Shown piece by piece: positions 9,161-21,419 of a DNA stretch of 64,000 bases. The position numbers were made by a program, and so were the translations under genes. This DNA is from Cellulosimicrobium sp. CUA-896 (GTDB taxonomy: Bacteria; Actinomycetota; Actinomycetes; Actinomycetales; Cellulomonadaceae). Numbering within the stretch: the first letter of the stretch is position 1; every line of letters starts with the position of its first letter. The notes below the pieces were generated by a model that was not told the DNA's origin, ran no database searches, and saw nothing but the letters and a program-made list of their open reading frames with translations. The DNA lies in the NCBI RefSeq assembly GCF_001942335.1, contig NZ_MKKH01000066.1, forward strand, positions 62,001-126,000, given 5' to 3'.

Positions 9161-10096
9161 CTACGGCGCCGGGGTCGCGGGGGTCGCGGCGACGGGCAGG
9201 AGCCCGGCGGCGGCGAGCGCGTCGCGCACCAGGGCGGACTCCTCCTCGCTCGCCGCGACGTTGGGCAGGCGCAGGTGGCGGTTGTCGGTGACGCCGAGGA
9301 CCTCGACGACGGCCTTGGCCATGACGGCCTGGAAGCCCCCGCCGTTGACCGCGTCGATCACGGGCGTCGTGGTGAGGAAGGTCTCCAGCGCGCCCGCGTG
9401 GTCGCCCGCGTCGAAGCGGCGCACGACCTCGGCGAACCGCCCGCCGACCGCGTGCGCGGCCACCGAGACGATGCCGGCGCCGCCGTGCGCGAGGAACGGC
9501 AGCAGCAGCCCGTCGTCCCCGCTGTAGAACGCGAGCCCGGTGGACGCGGCGAGCTTGGCGGCGGCGTAGACGTCGCCGGTCGCGTCCTTCGTCGCGACGA
9601 CGCGCTCGTGCGCCGCCACGCGCCCGTACGTCGCGGCGCTGATCCGCACGCCGGTGCGGGCCGGGACGTCGTAGAGCATCACCGGCAGCGGCGTCGCGTC
9701 CGCGACCGCGGCGACGTGCCGGTACAGGCCGTCCTGGCTCGGCCGCGAGTAGTAGGGCGACACGACGAGCAGCCCGTCCGCGCCCGCCTCCGCCGCCTGG
9801 ACCGCCATGCGGATCGCGTGCTCGGTGTCGTTCGACCCCGCGCCGGCCAGGACGGCCGCGCGGTCGCCGACGGCGTCGACGACCGCGCGCACGAGCTCGG
9901 CCTTCTCGGGCGCGTGCGTCGTCGGCGACTCGCCCGTCGTGCCGCTGAGCACGAGGCCGTCGTTGCCGTCGTCGACGAGCCGTGTCGCCAGCCGCGCCGC
10001 CGCCGCGAGGTCCACCGTGCCGTCGGGCCTCATGGGCGTGACCATGGCGGTGAGGACGGCGCCGAAGGGCCGCGCAGGCGTGGCGGGAAGGACCAT
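9161..10096 (-). CDS. dapA: 4-hydroxy-tetrahydrodipicolinate synthase
   Basis: Condenses pyruvate with aspartate semialdehyde at the entry to the lysine and meso-diaminopimelate pathway. The TIM-barrel protein of 311 aa shows GTTGESPT, the tyrosine segment SPYYSRPSQ, YDVPARTG, and the Schiff-base lysine in VVATKDATGD. ATG at 10094-10096 is chosen because a TAGTTT -10 hexamer lies exactly 6 nt upstream with no ribosome site, indicating a leaderless start; a GTG two codons upstream (10102) is the alternative. It heads an operon with rnj and is divergent from the aldehyde dehydrogenase. The partner gene dapB is 4 kb away. Confidence 0.93.
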   Translation of the reverse strand: MVLPATPARPFGAVLTAMVTPMRPDGTVDLAAAARLATRLVDDGNDGLVLSGTTGESPTTHAPEKAELVRAVVDAVGDRAAVLAGAGSNDTEHAIRMAVQAAEAGADGLLVVSPYYSRPSQDGLYRHVAAVADATPLPVMLYDVPARTGVRISAATYGRVAAHERVVATKDATGDVYAAAKLAASTGLAFYSGDDGLLLPFLAHGGAGIVSVAAHAVGGRFAEVVRRFDAGDHAGALETFLTTTPVIDAVNGGGFQAVMAKAVVEVLGVTDNRHLRLPNVAASEEESALVRDALAAAGLLPVAATPATPAP

Positions 10097-10102
10097 GTGC
10101 AC

Positions 10103-10108
10103 AAACTA
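10103..10108 (-). promoter_or_regulatory. dapA -10 element (leaderless)
   Basis: On the minus strand TAGTTT is followed by 6 nt and then the dapA ATG. The expected transcription start coincides with the start codon. A matching -35 is not obvious. Confidence 0.45.
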
Positions 10109-10203
10109 CCGTGCCGCCGGTCCGCCCCCGACGGCTGCGCGGGCAGGCCGGCGGGCGCCCGGCCCGCGTGCGACCGCTCGCCGGGCAGGGCGATACTCGG
10201 AGC

Positions 10204-11686
10204 ATGTCTCGCCCCGCCGCCGCGTCGCACCTGTCCCCCGCGCTGGTCGCGCACGTCCCCACCGGCCTGCTCGTCGACGGCCACTGGGGGCCCGCCGCGG
10301 GCGGCGCCACGTTCGAGGTGGAGGACCCGGCGACCGAGGAGTCCTTGTTCGACGTCGCCGACGGCGGGCGCGAGGACGCCCTGCGCGCGCTCGACGCCGC
10401 CCACCGCGCCGCCCCCGCGTGGCGCGCCACCCCGCCGCGAGAGCGCGCGGAGGTGCTGCGCGCGGTGTACGAGCGGCTCGTCGCGCGGGCCGACGACGTC
10501 GCCGCGCTCATCACCGCCGAGTGCGGCAAGCCGCGCGCCGAGGCGCGCGCCGAGGTGCTCTACGGCGCCGACTTCCTGCGCTGGTACGCCGAGCAGGCGG
10601 TGCGCGCCGAGGGCCTCGTGCGCACGGCCCCCGCGGGCGGGAACCGGCAGCTCGTGCACCGCCGCCCCGTCGGGCCGGCGCTGCTCGTCACGCCGTGGAA
10701 CTTCCCCATCGCGATGGCGACCCGCAAGATCGGGCCCGCGCTCGCCGCCGGGTGCCCCGTGGTGATCAAGCCCGCGCGCCTGACGCCGCTGACCACGGCG
10801 CTCGTCGCGGAGGTCATCCGCTCCGAGCTCGCCGACCGCGGGCTGCCGACGGGCGTGGTCAACCTCGTGCCGTCCTCGCGCGCGTCCGAGATCAGCGAGC
10901 CGCTGATGGCCGACCCGCGCCTGCGCAAGCTCTCGTTCACCGGGTCGACGGCCGTCGGGCGCACGCTGCTCCAGGGGGCGGCGCAGCAGGTGCTGCGCAC
11001 CTCCATGGAGCTCGGCGGCAACGCGCCGTTCGTCGTGTTCGACGACGCCGACCTGGACGCGGCCGTCGAGGGCGCCGTGGTCGCGAAGCTGCGCAACGCC
11101 GGGCAGAGCTGCGTCGCCGCGAACCGCTTCCTCGTCCAGGACGGCGTCGCCCGCGAGTTCGCCCGGCGGCTCGCCGACGCCTTCTCCGAGCTGCGCGTCG
11201 GGCCCGGCTTCGAGGACGGCGTGCGGGTGGGCCCGCTCATCGAGGCGAAGGCGGTCGACGGCGTGGCGGAGCTGGTCGACGCCGCCGTCGACGGCGGCGC
11301 GCAGGTGCTCATCGGCGCCGAGCGCGTGCGCGACGTCGGCCACTTCTACGCCCCCACCGTGCTGTCGGGCGTCGACCCCGACGCGCGCGTGGTCACCGAG
11401 GAGATCTTCGGCCCGGTCGCCCCCGTCGTCGCGTTCGGCGAGAGACGAGGGCATCGAGCTCGCGAACGCCACCGAGTACGGGCTCGCGGCGTACGCGTAC
11501 ACGAGGTCGCTCGACCGGGCGGTGCGCGTCTCGGAGGAGGTCGAGGCGGGCATGATCGGCGTCAACCGCGGCATGGTCTCCGACGCGAGCGCGCCCTTCG
11601 GCGGCGTCAAGCAGTCCGGGCTGGGCCGCGAGGGCGGCGAGGCGGGCCTCGAGGAGTTCCAGGAGACCGTGTACGTCGCGCTCTGA
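10204..11686 (+). CDS. NAD(P)-dependent aldehyde dehydrogenase, succinate-semialdehyde dehydrogenase-like (one frameshift)
   Basis: Aldehyde dehydrogenase of about 494 aa. Features in order are TPWNFPIAMATRK, the cofactor-binding Lys in VVIKPARLTP, the glycine motif FTGSTAVG, the general-base Glu in MELGGNAPF and the catalytic Cys in NAGQSCVAANR. The PWNFPIAMATRK and AGQSCVAANR versions favour the succinate-semialdehyde subfamily that feeds GABA breakdown into the TCA cycle; the substrate is inferred. Near 11443 one extra base (or two missing) shifts the frame just before ELANATEYGL; removing one A restores the gene to TGA at 11684. GATACT lies 6 nt before the ATG, so it is probably leaderless. 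Confidence 0.83.
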
Positions 11687-11700
11687 GAGCACGTCCGGGA

Positions 11701-11746
11701 GGGCGTCAGGAAGGGCGTCAGGGAGTGCGTTGGTAGCCTGACGCCC
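11701..11746 (+). promoter_or_regulatory. azlC upstream repeat cluster with -10 element
   Basis: GGGCGTCAGG occurs twice in direct orientation (11701-11710 and 11713-11722) and once as its exact reverse complement CCTGACGCCC (11737-11746). The inverted copy overlaps the TAGCCT -10 hexamer (11734-11739), which sits 7 nt before the azlC GTG. It could be a regulator operator or a terminator hairpin for the upstream dehydrogenase. Confidence 0.5.
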
Positions 11747-12532
11747 GTGCCCGCACCCGCCGACGCGCCGCGCGACGGCTCGTCGCCGGACGACACCGCG
11801 CACGACCCCGCCGGCGAGGTGGTCGACGCCGTCGAGACCGTGGTCGAGGCCGAGACGCGCGCCGCGGTCCGCCAGGCCGTGTCCGTCTCGGTCGCGACGG
11901 GCCTGTACGGCGTGTCGTTCGGGGCGCTGTCGGTCGTGGCCGGTCTCGACGTCGCCCAGACCATGGCGTTGAGCTGCTCATGTTCTCCGGCGGGTCGCAG
12001 TTCGCGCTCGTCGGCATCGTGGGCTCCGGCGGGACGGCCGCGCCGCCGTCGCCACGGCGGGACTGCTCGGCGCGCGCAACGCCCTGTACGGCGCGCAGCT
12101 CGGCCCGCTCCTCGCCCTGCGCGCGTGGCAGAAGGTCGGGGCGGCGCAGCTGACGATCGACGAGTCCGCGGCCGTCGCCACGGCGCAGCGCTCGCGGCGC
12201 GCGGCCCGCGCGGGCTTCTGGGCGACGGGCGCCGGCGTCTTCGTGCTGTGGAACCTCATGACGCTCGTCGGCGCGCTCGCCGGCGACGCGCTGGGCGACC
12301 CGCGCGCGTGGGGTCTCGACGCCGCCGCGGCCGCCGCGTTCCTGGCCCTCCTCTGGCCCCGTCTCGCGGCGCGCGCCGTCCAGGCGGCGACCGCCGCCGC
12401 GGTCGTCGTGTCGGCCGCGCTCATCCCGCTCGCCCCACCGGGCGTCCCGGTGCTCGCCGCGGCCGCGGCCGCCGTCGTCGTGGGACAGGTCGACGGGCGA
12501 CGTCGCGCGCGCAGCGCCCGGAAGGAGCCTGA
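11747..12532 (+). CDS. azlC: AzlC family ABC-independent amino-acid exporter subunit (three frameshifts)
   Basis: Large subunit of the AzlCD branched-chain amino-acid exporter, an inner-membrane protein. The N-terminal part reads YGVSFGALSVVAGLDVAQT, the classic AzlC opening. After single-base losses near 11971 and 12041 the frames give ELLMFSGGSQFALVGIVGSG and GLLGARNALYGAQLGP, both AzlC hallmarks; a third loss between about 12490 and 12520 is needed to reach the TGA at 12530 that overlaps the azlD ATG. Restored length is about 262 aa. Three breaks in 0.8 kb make real inactivation hard to exclude from the gene alone, but the window-wide pattern argues for sequence error. The GTG start is probably leaderless. 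Confidence 0.75.
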   Translation: MPAPADAPRDGSSPDDTAHDPAGEVVDAVETVVEAETRAAVRQAVSVSVATGLYGVSFGALSVVAGLDVAQTMALSCSCSPAGRSSRSSASWAPAGRPRRRRHGGTARRAQRPVRRAARPAPRPARVAEGRGGAADDRRVRGRRHGAALAARGPRGLLGDGRRRLRAVEPHDARRRARRRRAGRPARVGSRRRRGRRVPGPPLAPSRGARRPGGDRRRGRRVGRAHPARPTGRPGARRGRGRRRRGTGRRATSRAQRPEGA

Positions 12533-12852
12533 TGTCCCCCACCACCGTCTGGTCCGTCGTGCTCGCCGCGTCCGCGGTCTGCTTCGCGCTCAAGCTCGCC
12601 GGCCATCTCGTGCCTCAGCACTGGCTCGCAAACGAGCGCGTGGCGCGGACGGCGGCACTCGTCACCGCGGCCCTGCTCGCCGCCCTCGTCACGGTGCAGA
12701 CCCTCGGCGACGGACGTGCCCTCGCCGTCGACGCGCGCCTGCCCGCCGTCGCGGTCGCCGCCGTGGCCCTCGCGCTGCGCGCGCCGTTCGTCGTCGTCGT
12801 CGTGCTCGCCGCCGTCACCGCCGCCGGGCTGCGCGCGCTCGGCTGGGGCTGA
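12532..12852 (+). CDS. azlD: AzlD domain protein, small subunit of amino-acid exporter
   Basis: A 106-aa protein with four predicted membrane segments, the partner of AzlC. It starts MSPTTVWSVVLAASAVCFALK and contains the alanine/valine-rich helices and central RVARTAALVTAALLAAL pattern of AzlD. Its ATG (12532-12534) overlaps the azlC TGA and GGAGCC is nearby, so translation is coupled. Intact frame. In other bacteria AzlCD exports branched-chain amino acids; substrate here is inferred from homology. Confidence 0.8.
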   Translation: MSPTTVWSVVLAASAVCFALKLAGHLVPQHWLANERVARTAALVTAALLAALVTVQTLGDGRALAVDARLPAVAVAAVALALRAPFVVVVVLAAVTAAGLRALGWG

Positions 12853-12881
12853 GCACGCCGGGCGGACGTAGGCTGGTCGCC

Positions 12882-13391
12882 GTGAGCCTCTTCCGCGAGA
12901 CCGCCGACGTCTCGGTGCGGCCCGCCGTGCCCGGCGACGACGTCGCGATGACCGCGATCCAGGTCCGCGCCTGGCGCACCGCCCACGACGACGTGCTCGG
13001 CGCCGACGTCCTCGACGCGCTCGACGGCGTCCGGATGCGCGAGCAGTGGGCCGCGGCGATCTCCTCGCCCCCCGGCCCGGGCTTCGCGGTGCTCGTCGCG
13101 TGCGCCGGCGCGGACGTCGTCGGCTTCGCCGCCGTCGCGCCCGGTCAGCTCGTCGCGCTCGAGGTGGAGCCGGGCCACCAGCGCGGCGGCCACGGCTCAC
13201 GGCTGCTGTCCGCCGCGGTCGACCGCCTGCGCCGCGACGGGGCCGACGAGGTCGTCACGTGGGTGCTCGACGGGGACACGGCGCGCGAGGCGTTCCTCGG
13301 CGGTTCGGGGCTCGGCCCCGACGGCCGGACCCGCACCCTGGCGACCGGGCCGCGCGACGTCGTCGAGCGCCGGTGGGTCGCCGAGATCTGA
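12882..13391 (+). CDS. GNAT family N-acetyltransferase
   Basis: A 169-aa acetyltransferase. The acetyl-CoA pyrophosphate loop is seen as HQRGGHGSRLLSAAV (motif Q/R-x-x-G-x-G/A), preceded by the strand ALEVEPG, the usual motif A. The N-terminus VRPAVPGDDVAMTAIQVRAWR is typical of the fold. Substrate unknown. TAGGCT (12869-12874) is followed by 7 nt and the GTG start at 12882, giving a leaderless arrangement and its own promoter, so it need not be co-transcribed with azlCD, 29 nt upstream. It is convergent with the TPR gene. Confidence 0.8.
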   Translation: MSLFRETADVSVRPAVPGDDVAMTAIQVRAWRTAHDDVLGADVLDALDGVRMREQWAAAISSPPGPGFAVLVACAGADVVGFAAVAPGQLVALEVEPGHQRGGHGSRLLSAAVDRLRRDGADEVVTWVLDGDTAREAFLGGSGLGPDGRTRTLATGPRDVVERRWVAEI

Positions 13392-13407
13392 GATCCCTGC
13401 TCGTCGC

Positions 13408-13429
13408 GCGCCCGGACGCCGGCGGGCGC
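13408..13429. terminator. Hairpin between convergent genes
   Basis: GCGCCCG (13408-13414) pairs with CGGGCGC (13423-13429) around an 8-nt loop. It sits between the GNAT stop and the convergent TPR-gene stop and could terminate both. There is no U-tract, as is common at high GC. Confidence 0.4.
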
Positions 13430-13445
13430 CGCACGGCGACGGCCG

Positions 13446-14895
<1,450 letters not shown>

Positions 14896-16227
14896 TCAGT
14901 CGCCGAACGGCCCGACGCGGACCACCGAGCGCGGGCGCGACGCGAGCTCGCCCGCGAGCTTGCGCACGTCGTCCGTGGTGACCTCGCGGATCGCCGTCAG
15001 CGACTCCTCGAGGCTCAGCAGCTCGCCGTAGACGAGCTCCGCCTTGCCGAGCCGGCTCATGCGGGAGCCGGAGTCCTCGAGACCGAGCACCAGCCCGCCC
15101 GCGAGCTGGCCGATGCTGCGGTCGAGCTCGGCCTGCGTGATGCCCTCGTCCGCGAGGCGGTCGAGCTCGCCGTGCAGCAGCGCGGTGACCTCGTCGACCT
15201 TCACCGGCGCGCAGCCGGCGTAGAGGCCGAACGTGCCGGTCCCGCCGTGCCCGGACGCGAACGAGTACGTCGAGTACGCGAGCCCGCGCCGCTCGCGGAT
15301 CTCCTGGAACAGGCGCGAGCTCATGCCGCCGCCCAGGGCCGCGCTGAGGACCGACAGGACGAAGCGCCGGTCGTCCGTGGCCGCGAGCCCGGTGCCCCCG
15401 ATGATCACGTTCGCCTGCTCGACCGCACGGCGGACGGTGAGCTCGACGCCGTCGGCTCCCACGCCCTCGAGCGCGGGGTCGTGCGGGTCGCGGCGGGGAC
15501 GGGGCGCGGCGGACGCATCGAGGGACCAGCCGCCGTCGCGCAGCGCGCGGACGACCTGGTCCACGAGCACGTCGTGGTCGACGCCGCCCGCGGCCGCGAC
15601 GACGAGCGTCTCCGGCCGGTAGTGCCACCGATAGTGCTCCCAGACGGCGTCGCGCGGGACGGCGGTGATGGTGTCAGGGGTGCCCCCGATGGGGCGCCCG
15701 AGCGGGTGCCCCGCGAGCACGGCGGCGGCGAACTGCTCGTGCACGACGTCCGACGGGTCGTCGTCGTTCATCGCCAGCTCTTCGAGGATGACGCCGCGCT
15801 CGGTCTCGAGCTCCGCAGGGTCGAGCCGCGCGGACGTCACCATGTCCGTGATGACGTCGACCGCCATGGGCAGATCGGTGTCGAGCACGCGCGCGTAGTA
15901 GCACGTGTGCTCCTTGCCGGTCGCGGCGTTGGCCTCGCCGCCGACGGCGTCGAACGCCTCGGCGATGTCCATCGCCGAGCGGCGCGCCGTGCCCTTGAAC
16001 AGCAGGTGCTCGAGGAAGTGCGTGGAGCCGAAGTGCCCGTCGGTCTCGTCGCGCGAGCCGACGCCGACCCACGCGCCCATCGTGGCCGAGCGCAGGCCCG
16101 GCATGGTCTCGGTGAGCACGCGGACCCCGCCGGGCAGGACGCTGCGACGGATCGTCGCAGCGTCCTGCCCGGCGGTCAGCTCGGCACCGGGCTCGCCGGC
16201 GGGGACGAGCGGGAGGTGCCAGGTCAC
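14896..16227 (-). CDS. M16 family zinc metallopeptidase (PepR/YmxG type)
   Basis: A 443-aa insulinase-family protease. The inverted zinc motif HFLEHLLFKG (HxxEH) lies near residue 70, with the distal Glu in ERGVILEELAM; the inactive-like C-terminal half carries GGGMSSRLFQEIRERRGLAYS. Such proteins follow pnp in many Gram-positive bacteria; substrates are not well defined. GTG at 16225-16227 begins one base after the pnp stop, so it is in the rpsO-pnp operon. Confidence 0.88.
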   Translation of the reverse strand: MTWHLPLVPAGEPGAELTAGQDAATIRRSVLPGGVRVLTETMPGLRSATMGAWVGVGSRDETDGHFGSTHFLEHLLFKGTARRSAMDIAEAFDAVGGEANAATGKEHTCYYARVLDTDLPMAVDVITDMVTSARLDPAELETERGVILEELAMNDDDPSDVVHEQFAAAVLAGHPLGRPIGGTPDTITAVPRDAVWEHYRWHYRPETLVVAAAGGVDHDVLVDQVVRALRDGGWSLDASAAPRPRRDPHDPALEGVGADGVELTVRRAVEQANVIIGGTGLAATDDRRFVLSVLSAALGGGMSSRLFQEIRERRGLAYSTYSFASGHGGTGTFGLYAGCAPVKVDEVTALLHGELDRLADEGITQAELDRSIGQLAGGLVLGLEDSGSRMSRLGKAELVYGELLSLEESLTAIREVTTDDVRKLAGELASRPRSVVRVGPFGD

Positions 16228-16228
16228 G

Positions 16229-18472
<2,244 letters not shown>

Positions 18473-18536
18473 GGGTGCCCTCCCTTTCTCGAAGTGCCGC
18501 CCGGTCGCCCTGTCGAGGGTTCCGGTCCCGCGCCCG

Positions 18537-18553
18537 CGCACGCCGGGCGTGCG
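18537..18553 (-). promoter_or_regulatory. Hairpin in the pnp leader
   Basis: CGCACGC and GCGTGCG form a perfect 7-bp stem with a CGG loop, 65-80 nt upstream of the pnp start. pnp mRNA is controlled by cleavage of a leader hairpin in E. coli; whether this one has such a role is inference. Confidence 0.35.
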
Positions 18554-18704
18554 GGGCACCGGACGCGCTCGACGCTCGGCGGTCTTCGATCGAGGTCCAC
18601 GGCTTCCGTGACGGGCACGGGTCCGTGGGCCACTACCGAGGACCGAACGAGGGGCCGGCGGCGCGGTGGGTGTGTCTTGCTTACGGGTACGTCACACCGG
18701 ACCA

Positions 18705-18727
18705 GCCCGGCCCTGCGGGGACCGGGC
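18705..18727 (-). terminator. Hairpin after rpsO
   Basis: GCCCGG (18705-18710) pairs with CCGGGC (18722-18727), with a further CCC/GGG pairing inside the loop. It begins 14 nt beyond the rpsO stop and may terminate or attenuate transcription before pnp. No U-tract follows. Confidence 0.5.
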
Positions 18728-18740
18728 CGGCGGCGTGGTG

Positions 18741-19010
18741 TCAGCGACGCAGACCGATGCGCTCGATGAGGCTGCGGTAGCGGTTGATGTCGACCTTCTG
18801 CAGGTAGCCGAGCAGGCGGCGACGCTGGCCGACGAGCAGGAGCAGGCCACGACGGCTGTGGTGGTCGTGCTTGTGCTCCTTGAGGTGCTCCGTCAGGTCA
18901 CGGATGCGCTGCGAGAGCAGCGCGATCTGGACCTCGGGCGAGCCGGTGTCGCCCTCGCTGGTCGCGTACTCGGTGATGATGCGCTGCTTCGTGGCAGTGT
19001 CGAGCGGCAC
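18741..19010 (-). CDS. rpsO: 30S ribosomal protein S15
   Basis: An 89-aa primary binder of 16S rRNA. The sequence contains the S15 signature: [33 protein letters not shown] and LLGYLQ. GTG at 19008-19010 with AAGGAG upstream. A minus-strand TAGGAT (19102-19097) with an upstream TGG (extended -10) gives a probable promoter and an 80-nt leader. Followed by pnp in the usual order. Confidence 0.97.
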   Translation of the reverse strand: MPLDTATKQRIITEYATSEGDTGSPEVQIALLSQRIRDLTEHLKEHKHDHHSRRGLLLLVGQRRRLLGYLQKVDINRYRSLIERIGLRR

Positions 19011-19096
19011 GGCTCTCCTTCAGGGGTTCGTTGCGCGGCGCTCCGGGTCGGTGGTCCCGGGCTCTCTGGGTCCGCGGCCGTCCAGACGGCGCATCG

Positions 19097-19102
19097 ATCC
19101 TA
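19097..19102 (-). promoter_or_regulatory. rpsO extended -10 promoter element
   Basis: Minus strand reads TGGTAGGAT: a TGN extension followed by TAGGAT. It lies about 90 nt before the rpsO start. No good -35 is visible, as expected for an extended -10 promoter. Confidence 0.45.
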
Positions 19103-19134
19103 CCAGGCGGGGCGCGCGCGCCCCGGGCCCGGCC

Positions 19135-20715
19135 TCAGCGGCGTCGCGGTGGCTGCGCGGCCACGACGCAGGCCAGGAGCGCGACGAGCGCCTGGGCCAC
19201 CACGAGCGCCGGCGTGACGACGCCCAGGAGCGCCGCGACGGCGAACGGCAGGGCCGTCAGCAGCACGAGGTCGGGCCCCTGGCGCGCCACGGCGGCGGCG
19301 TCGACCGGCACCGCGCCGGCAGGGGTCGCGAGCAGCGGGCCGGACCAGTCGGGCTCGGGGCGCAGCATCCCGCGCAGCGCGCCCGCTCCGCACCCCACGC
19401 CGACGAGCGCGCCGAGCACCACCCACCAGGCCGAGCCGGTCGCGAGCGCGAGCGGCACGAGACCGACCGCGACGCACGCCGCGCCGCTGAGCGCCGGCAG
19501 GACCGTCCGCGCCGCCCGGACCGCCCGCGCGGAGAGCGGGAGGGACGCGTCGAGCGCCGGGACCATCTCCGCCATGCCCGCGCCGGCCGCACCGAGCCGC
19601 GCCGCGCGCGTCCCGACCGCGAGAACGGTCAGCGCCAGCCCCGGCCCGGCCGCGAGCGCCGGCACGTCGTGCGCGAGCACGAGGAGCGCGGCCAGCCCGA
19701 CGAGCTGGGCCCACGACGACGGCGTGCGGGCGAGCAGCACCGCGTCCGCGGCGACGAGCGCGCCCCGCGGGCCGCGCACGCGCCGGAAGGCGTGAGCACG
19801 GCGCGGGCGGAGGGGCCGCCCGCCCGCGTCGAGCGCGCGGCCCAGGTCCCGCGTGTCCACGGAGAGGAGCGCGGCCGACAGCCGGTCGACCGCGCCGCTG
19901 CGACCGAGCAGCGCGGGCAGGGGGAGCCGGTCGACGCGTGCGGCCCACCGCGCCACGAGCACCACGGCGGCCGTCCCGAGCCCCGCCGCGACCGCGGTCG
20001 CGGCGGCCGGCCACGTGCCGGGCGGGCGCAGCTCGGCGCCGGACCCGACGAGCACGACCCCCAGCACGGGGACGGCGGCGACGAGCACGTCGCTCACGGC
20101 CCCGAGGGCGCGCGGCCCGGACGGGCGCGGCTGGAGCAGCCCGGCGACGGCGACGACGACGGCCCCTGCGGCGGTGCCGAGCAGCGCGCCGAGCAGCACG
20201 GAGCGCCCGTCCGCCCCGGCGGCGAGGCCCGCGAGCGCGGTGCCGACACCTCCGGCGAGCGCTCCCCCGCCCGCACCCGCCGCGACGGACGGCAGCAGCA
20301 GCCCGCGGCGGTCCGCCGGCGTGGAGACCCACCAGTGGACGCCCGCCGTCCCGACCCCGGCCGGTCCGAGACGGGCCGCCGCGGAGCCGACGAGCGCGAC
20401 GGCGACGAGTGCGAGGAGCGCCTGCAGGAGACCGGGCGACGGCGGCGTCCCACCGCCCCGCCAGGCGCCCTCCGATCCCCCGACCGTCCAGCCCTGGTCC
20501 ATCGCGACCGCGTCGCCCACCGCCGAGACGACCCCGAGCACGAGCCCGGCGGCGAGCAGGACGGAGACCACCACGTAGGCGACGTCCGTGACGACCTGGA
20601 CCGCGCCGCGGCCCGCGTGCGAGGCCGCGACGCGCGCGGTGAGGCGGCGCAGCTCGCGCCCCGTGAGCTGCTCGTCGGGGTCCGTGCGCGGTCGTGCGGC
20701 GGCGGGAGCGCTCAT
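19135..20715 (-). CDS. Multi-spanning membrane protein, ABC transporter permease-like (possibly DUF6297)
   Basis: A 526-aa protein with roughly ten to twelve hydrophobic helices and almost no polar domains. The ATG (20713-20715) overlaps the stop of an ABC ATPase gene (ATGA), which is the main reason to call it the permease of an ABC exporter. It resembles actinobacterial proteins annotated DUF6297, a link I make from memory of context and cannot verify here. No substrate-binding protein gene is nearby, which favours export. The pair sits between ribF and rpsO. Substrate unknown. Confidence 0.6.
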   Translation of the reverse strand: MSAPAAARPRTDPDEQLTGRELRRLTARVAASHAGRGAVQVVTDVAYVVVSVLLAAGLVLGVVSAVGDAVAMDQGWTVGGSEGAWRGGGTPPSPGLLQALLALVAVALVGSAAARLGPAGVGTAGVHWWVSTPADRRGLLLPSVAAGAGGGALAGGVGTALAGLAAGADGRSVLLGALLGTAAGAVVVAVAGLLQPRPSGPRALGAVSDVLVAAVPVLGVVLVGSGAELRPPGTWPAAATAVAAGLGTAAVVLVARWAARVDRLPLPALLGRSGAVDRLSAALLSVDTRDLGRALDAGGRPLRPRRAHAFRRVRGPRGALVAADAVLLARTPSSWAQLVGLAALLVLAHDVPALAAGPGLALTVLAVGTRAARLGAAGAGMAEMVPALDASLPLSARAVRAARTVLPALSGAACVAVGLVPLALATGSAWWVVLGALVGVGCGAGALRGMLRPEPDWSGPLLATPAGAVPVDAAAVARQGPDLVLLTALPFAVAALLGVVTPALVVAQALVALLACVVAAQPPRRR

Positions 20716-21419
20716 CGCACGGCGGCGAGGACGTCGCCCAGGTCTTCGCGCTCGACGTCGGTGCAGGCCTCGTCGCCCACGAGCAGGCCGCGCGCGCCCG
20801 CGCGCGTCGCCACCTCGGGGTCGTGCGTCGCGAGCACCACGGCGACGCCGCGCGCGGCCTCGGCGGCGATCAGGTCGGCGACGGACCTCCGGGTGCCCGG
20901 GTCGAGGCGCTGCTCGGGCTCGTCGAGCACGAGCACGTCGCGCGGGCGCACGAACGCCGCGCAGAGCAGGAGGCGCCGGCGCTGGCCGGAGGACAGCTCG
21001 GTGGGCGCGGCGTCGGCGCGCGCGGCGATGCCGAACCGGTCGAGCACGCCGTCGACGACCCGTCCCGCCTCGGCGACGCCGTGGCCGCGCGCGAGGAGCA
21101 CGAGGTGCTCGCGGACGCTCAGGCCGGGGAAGTACGCGTCGTCGTCGCCCACGCCCGCGACGCGCGCGCGGAACGCGCGCTCGCGCTCGTCGACGGGGCG
21201 GCCCAGCATCTCGACCGTGCCGCCGAGCGGCGCGAGCCGGCCCAGGAGCGTGCGCAGGACGGTGGACTTCCCGCTGCCGTTCGGCCCCACGACGGCGAGC
21301 ACCTCCCCCGGCGCGACGGCGAGGTCGACCGGCGCGCACACGGGCGCCTCGCCGTAGCCGACGCGCAGTCGCCGGGCGACGACGGCCGCCGCCCCCGGTG
21401 CGAGGCCCGCCCCGGTCAC
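20712..21419 (-). CDS. ABC transporter ATP-binding protein
   Basis: A 235-aa nucleotide-binding domain. Walker A GPNGSGKST, signature LSSGQRRRLLL, Walker B VLVLDEPE followed by the D-loop region, and switch His in ATHDPE are all intact, so it should hydrolyse ATP. The GTG start (21417-21419) overlaps the ribF stop as GTGA, and its own stop overlaps the membrane-protein start. It is thus the middle of a translationally coupled ribF-ATPase-permease string. The Q-loop and signature place it in the exporter-like ABC-2 group by general resemblance only. Confidence 0.88.
   Translation of the reverse strand: MTGAGLAPGAAAVVARRLRVGYGEAPVCAPVDLAVAPGEVLAVVGPNGSGKSTVLRTLLGRLAPLGGTVEMLGRPVDERERAFRARVAGVGDDDAYFPGLSVREHLVLLARGHGVAEAGRVVDGVLDRFGIAARADAAPTELSSGQRRRLLLCAAFVRPRDVLVLDEPEQRLDPGTRRSVADLIAAEAARGVAVVLATHDPEVATRAGARGLLVGDEACTDVEREDLGDVLAAVR

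Noticed and set aside
10204-13391. Aldehyde dehydrogenase, azlCD and GNAT as a horizontally acquired island
   Set aside because: Base composition and start-site style match the neighbours, including the same leaderless promoter hexamers, and no mobility genes or repeats bound the block. It is better seen as lineage-specific gene content.
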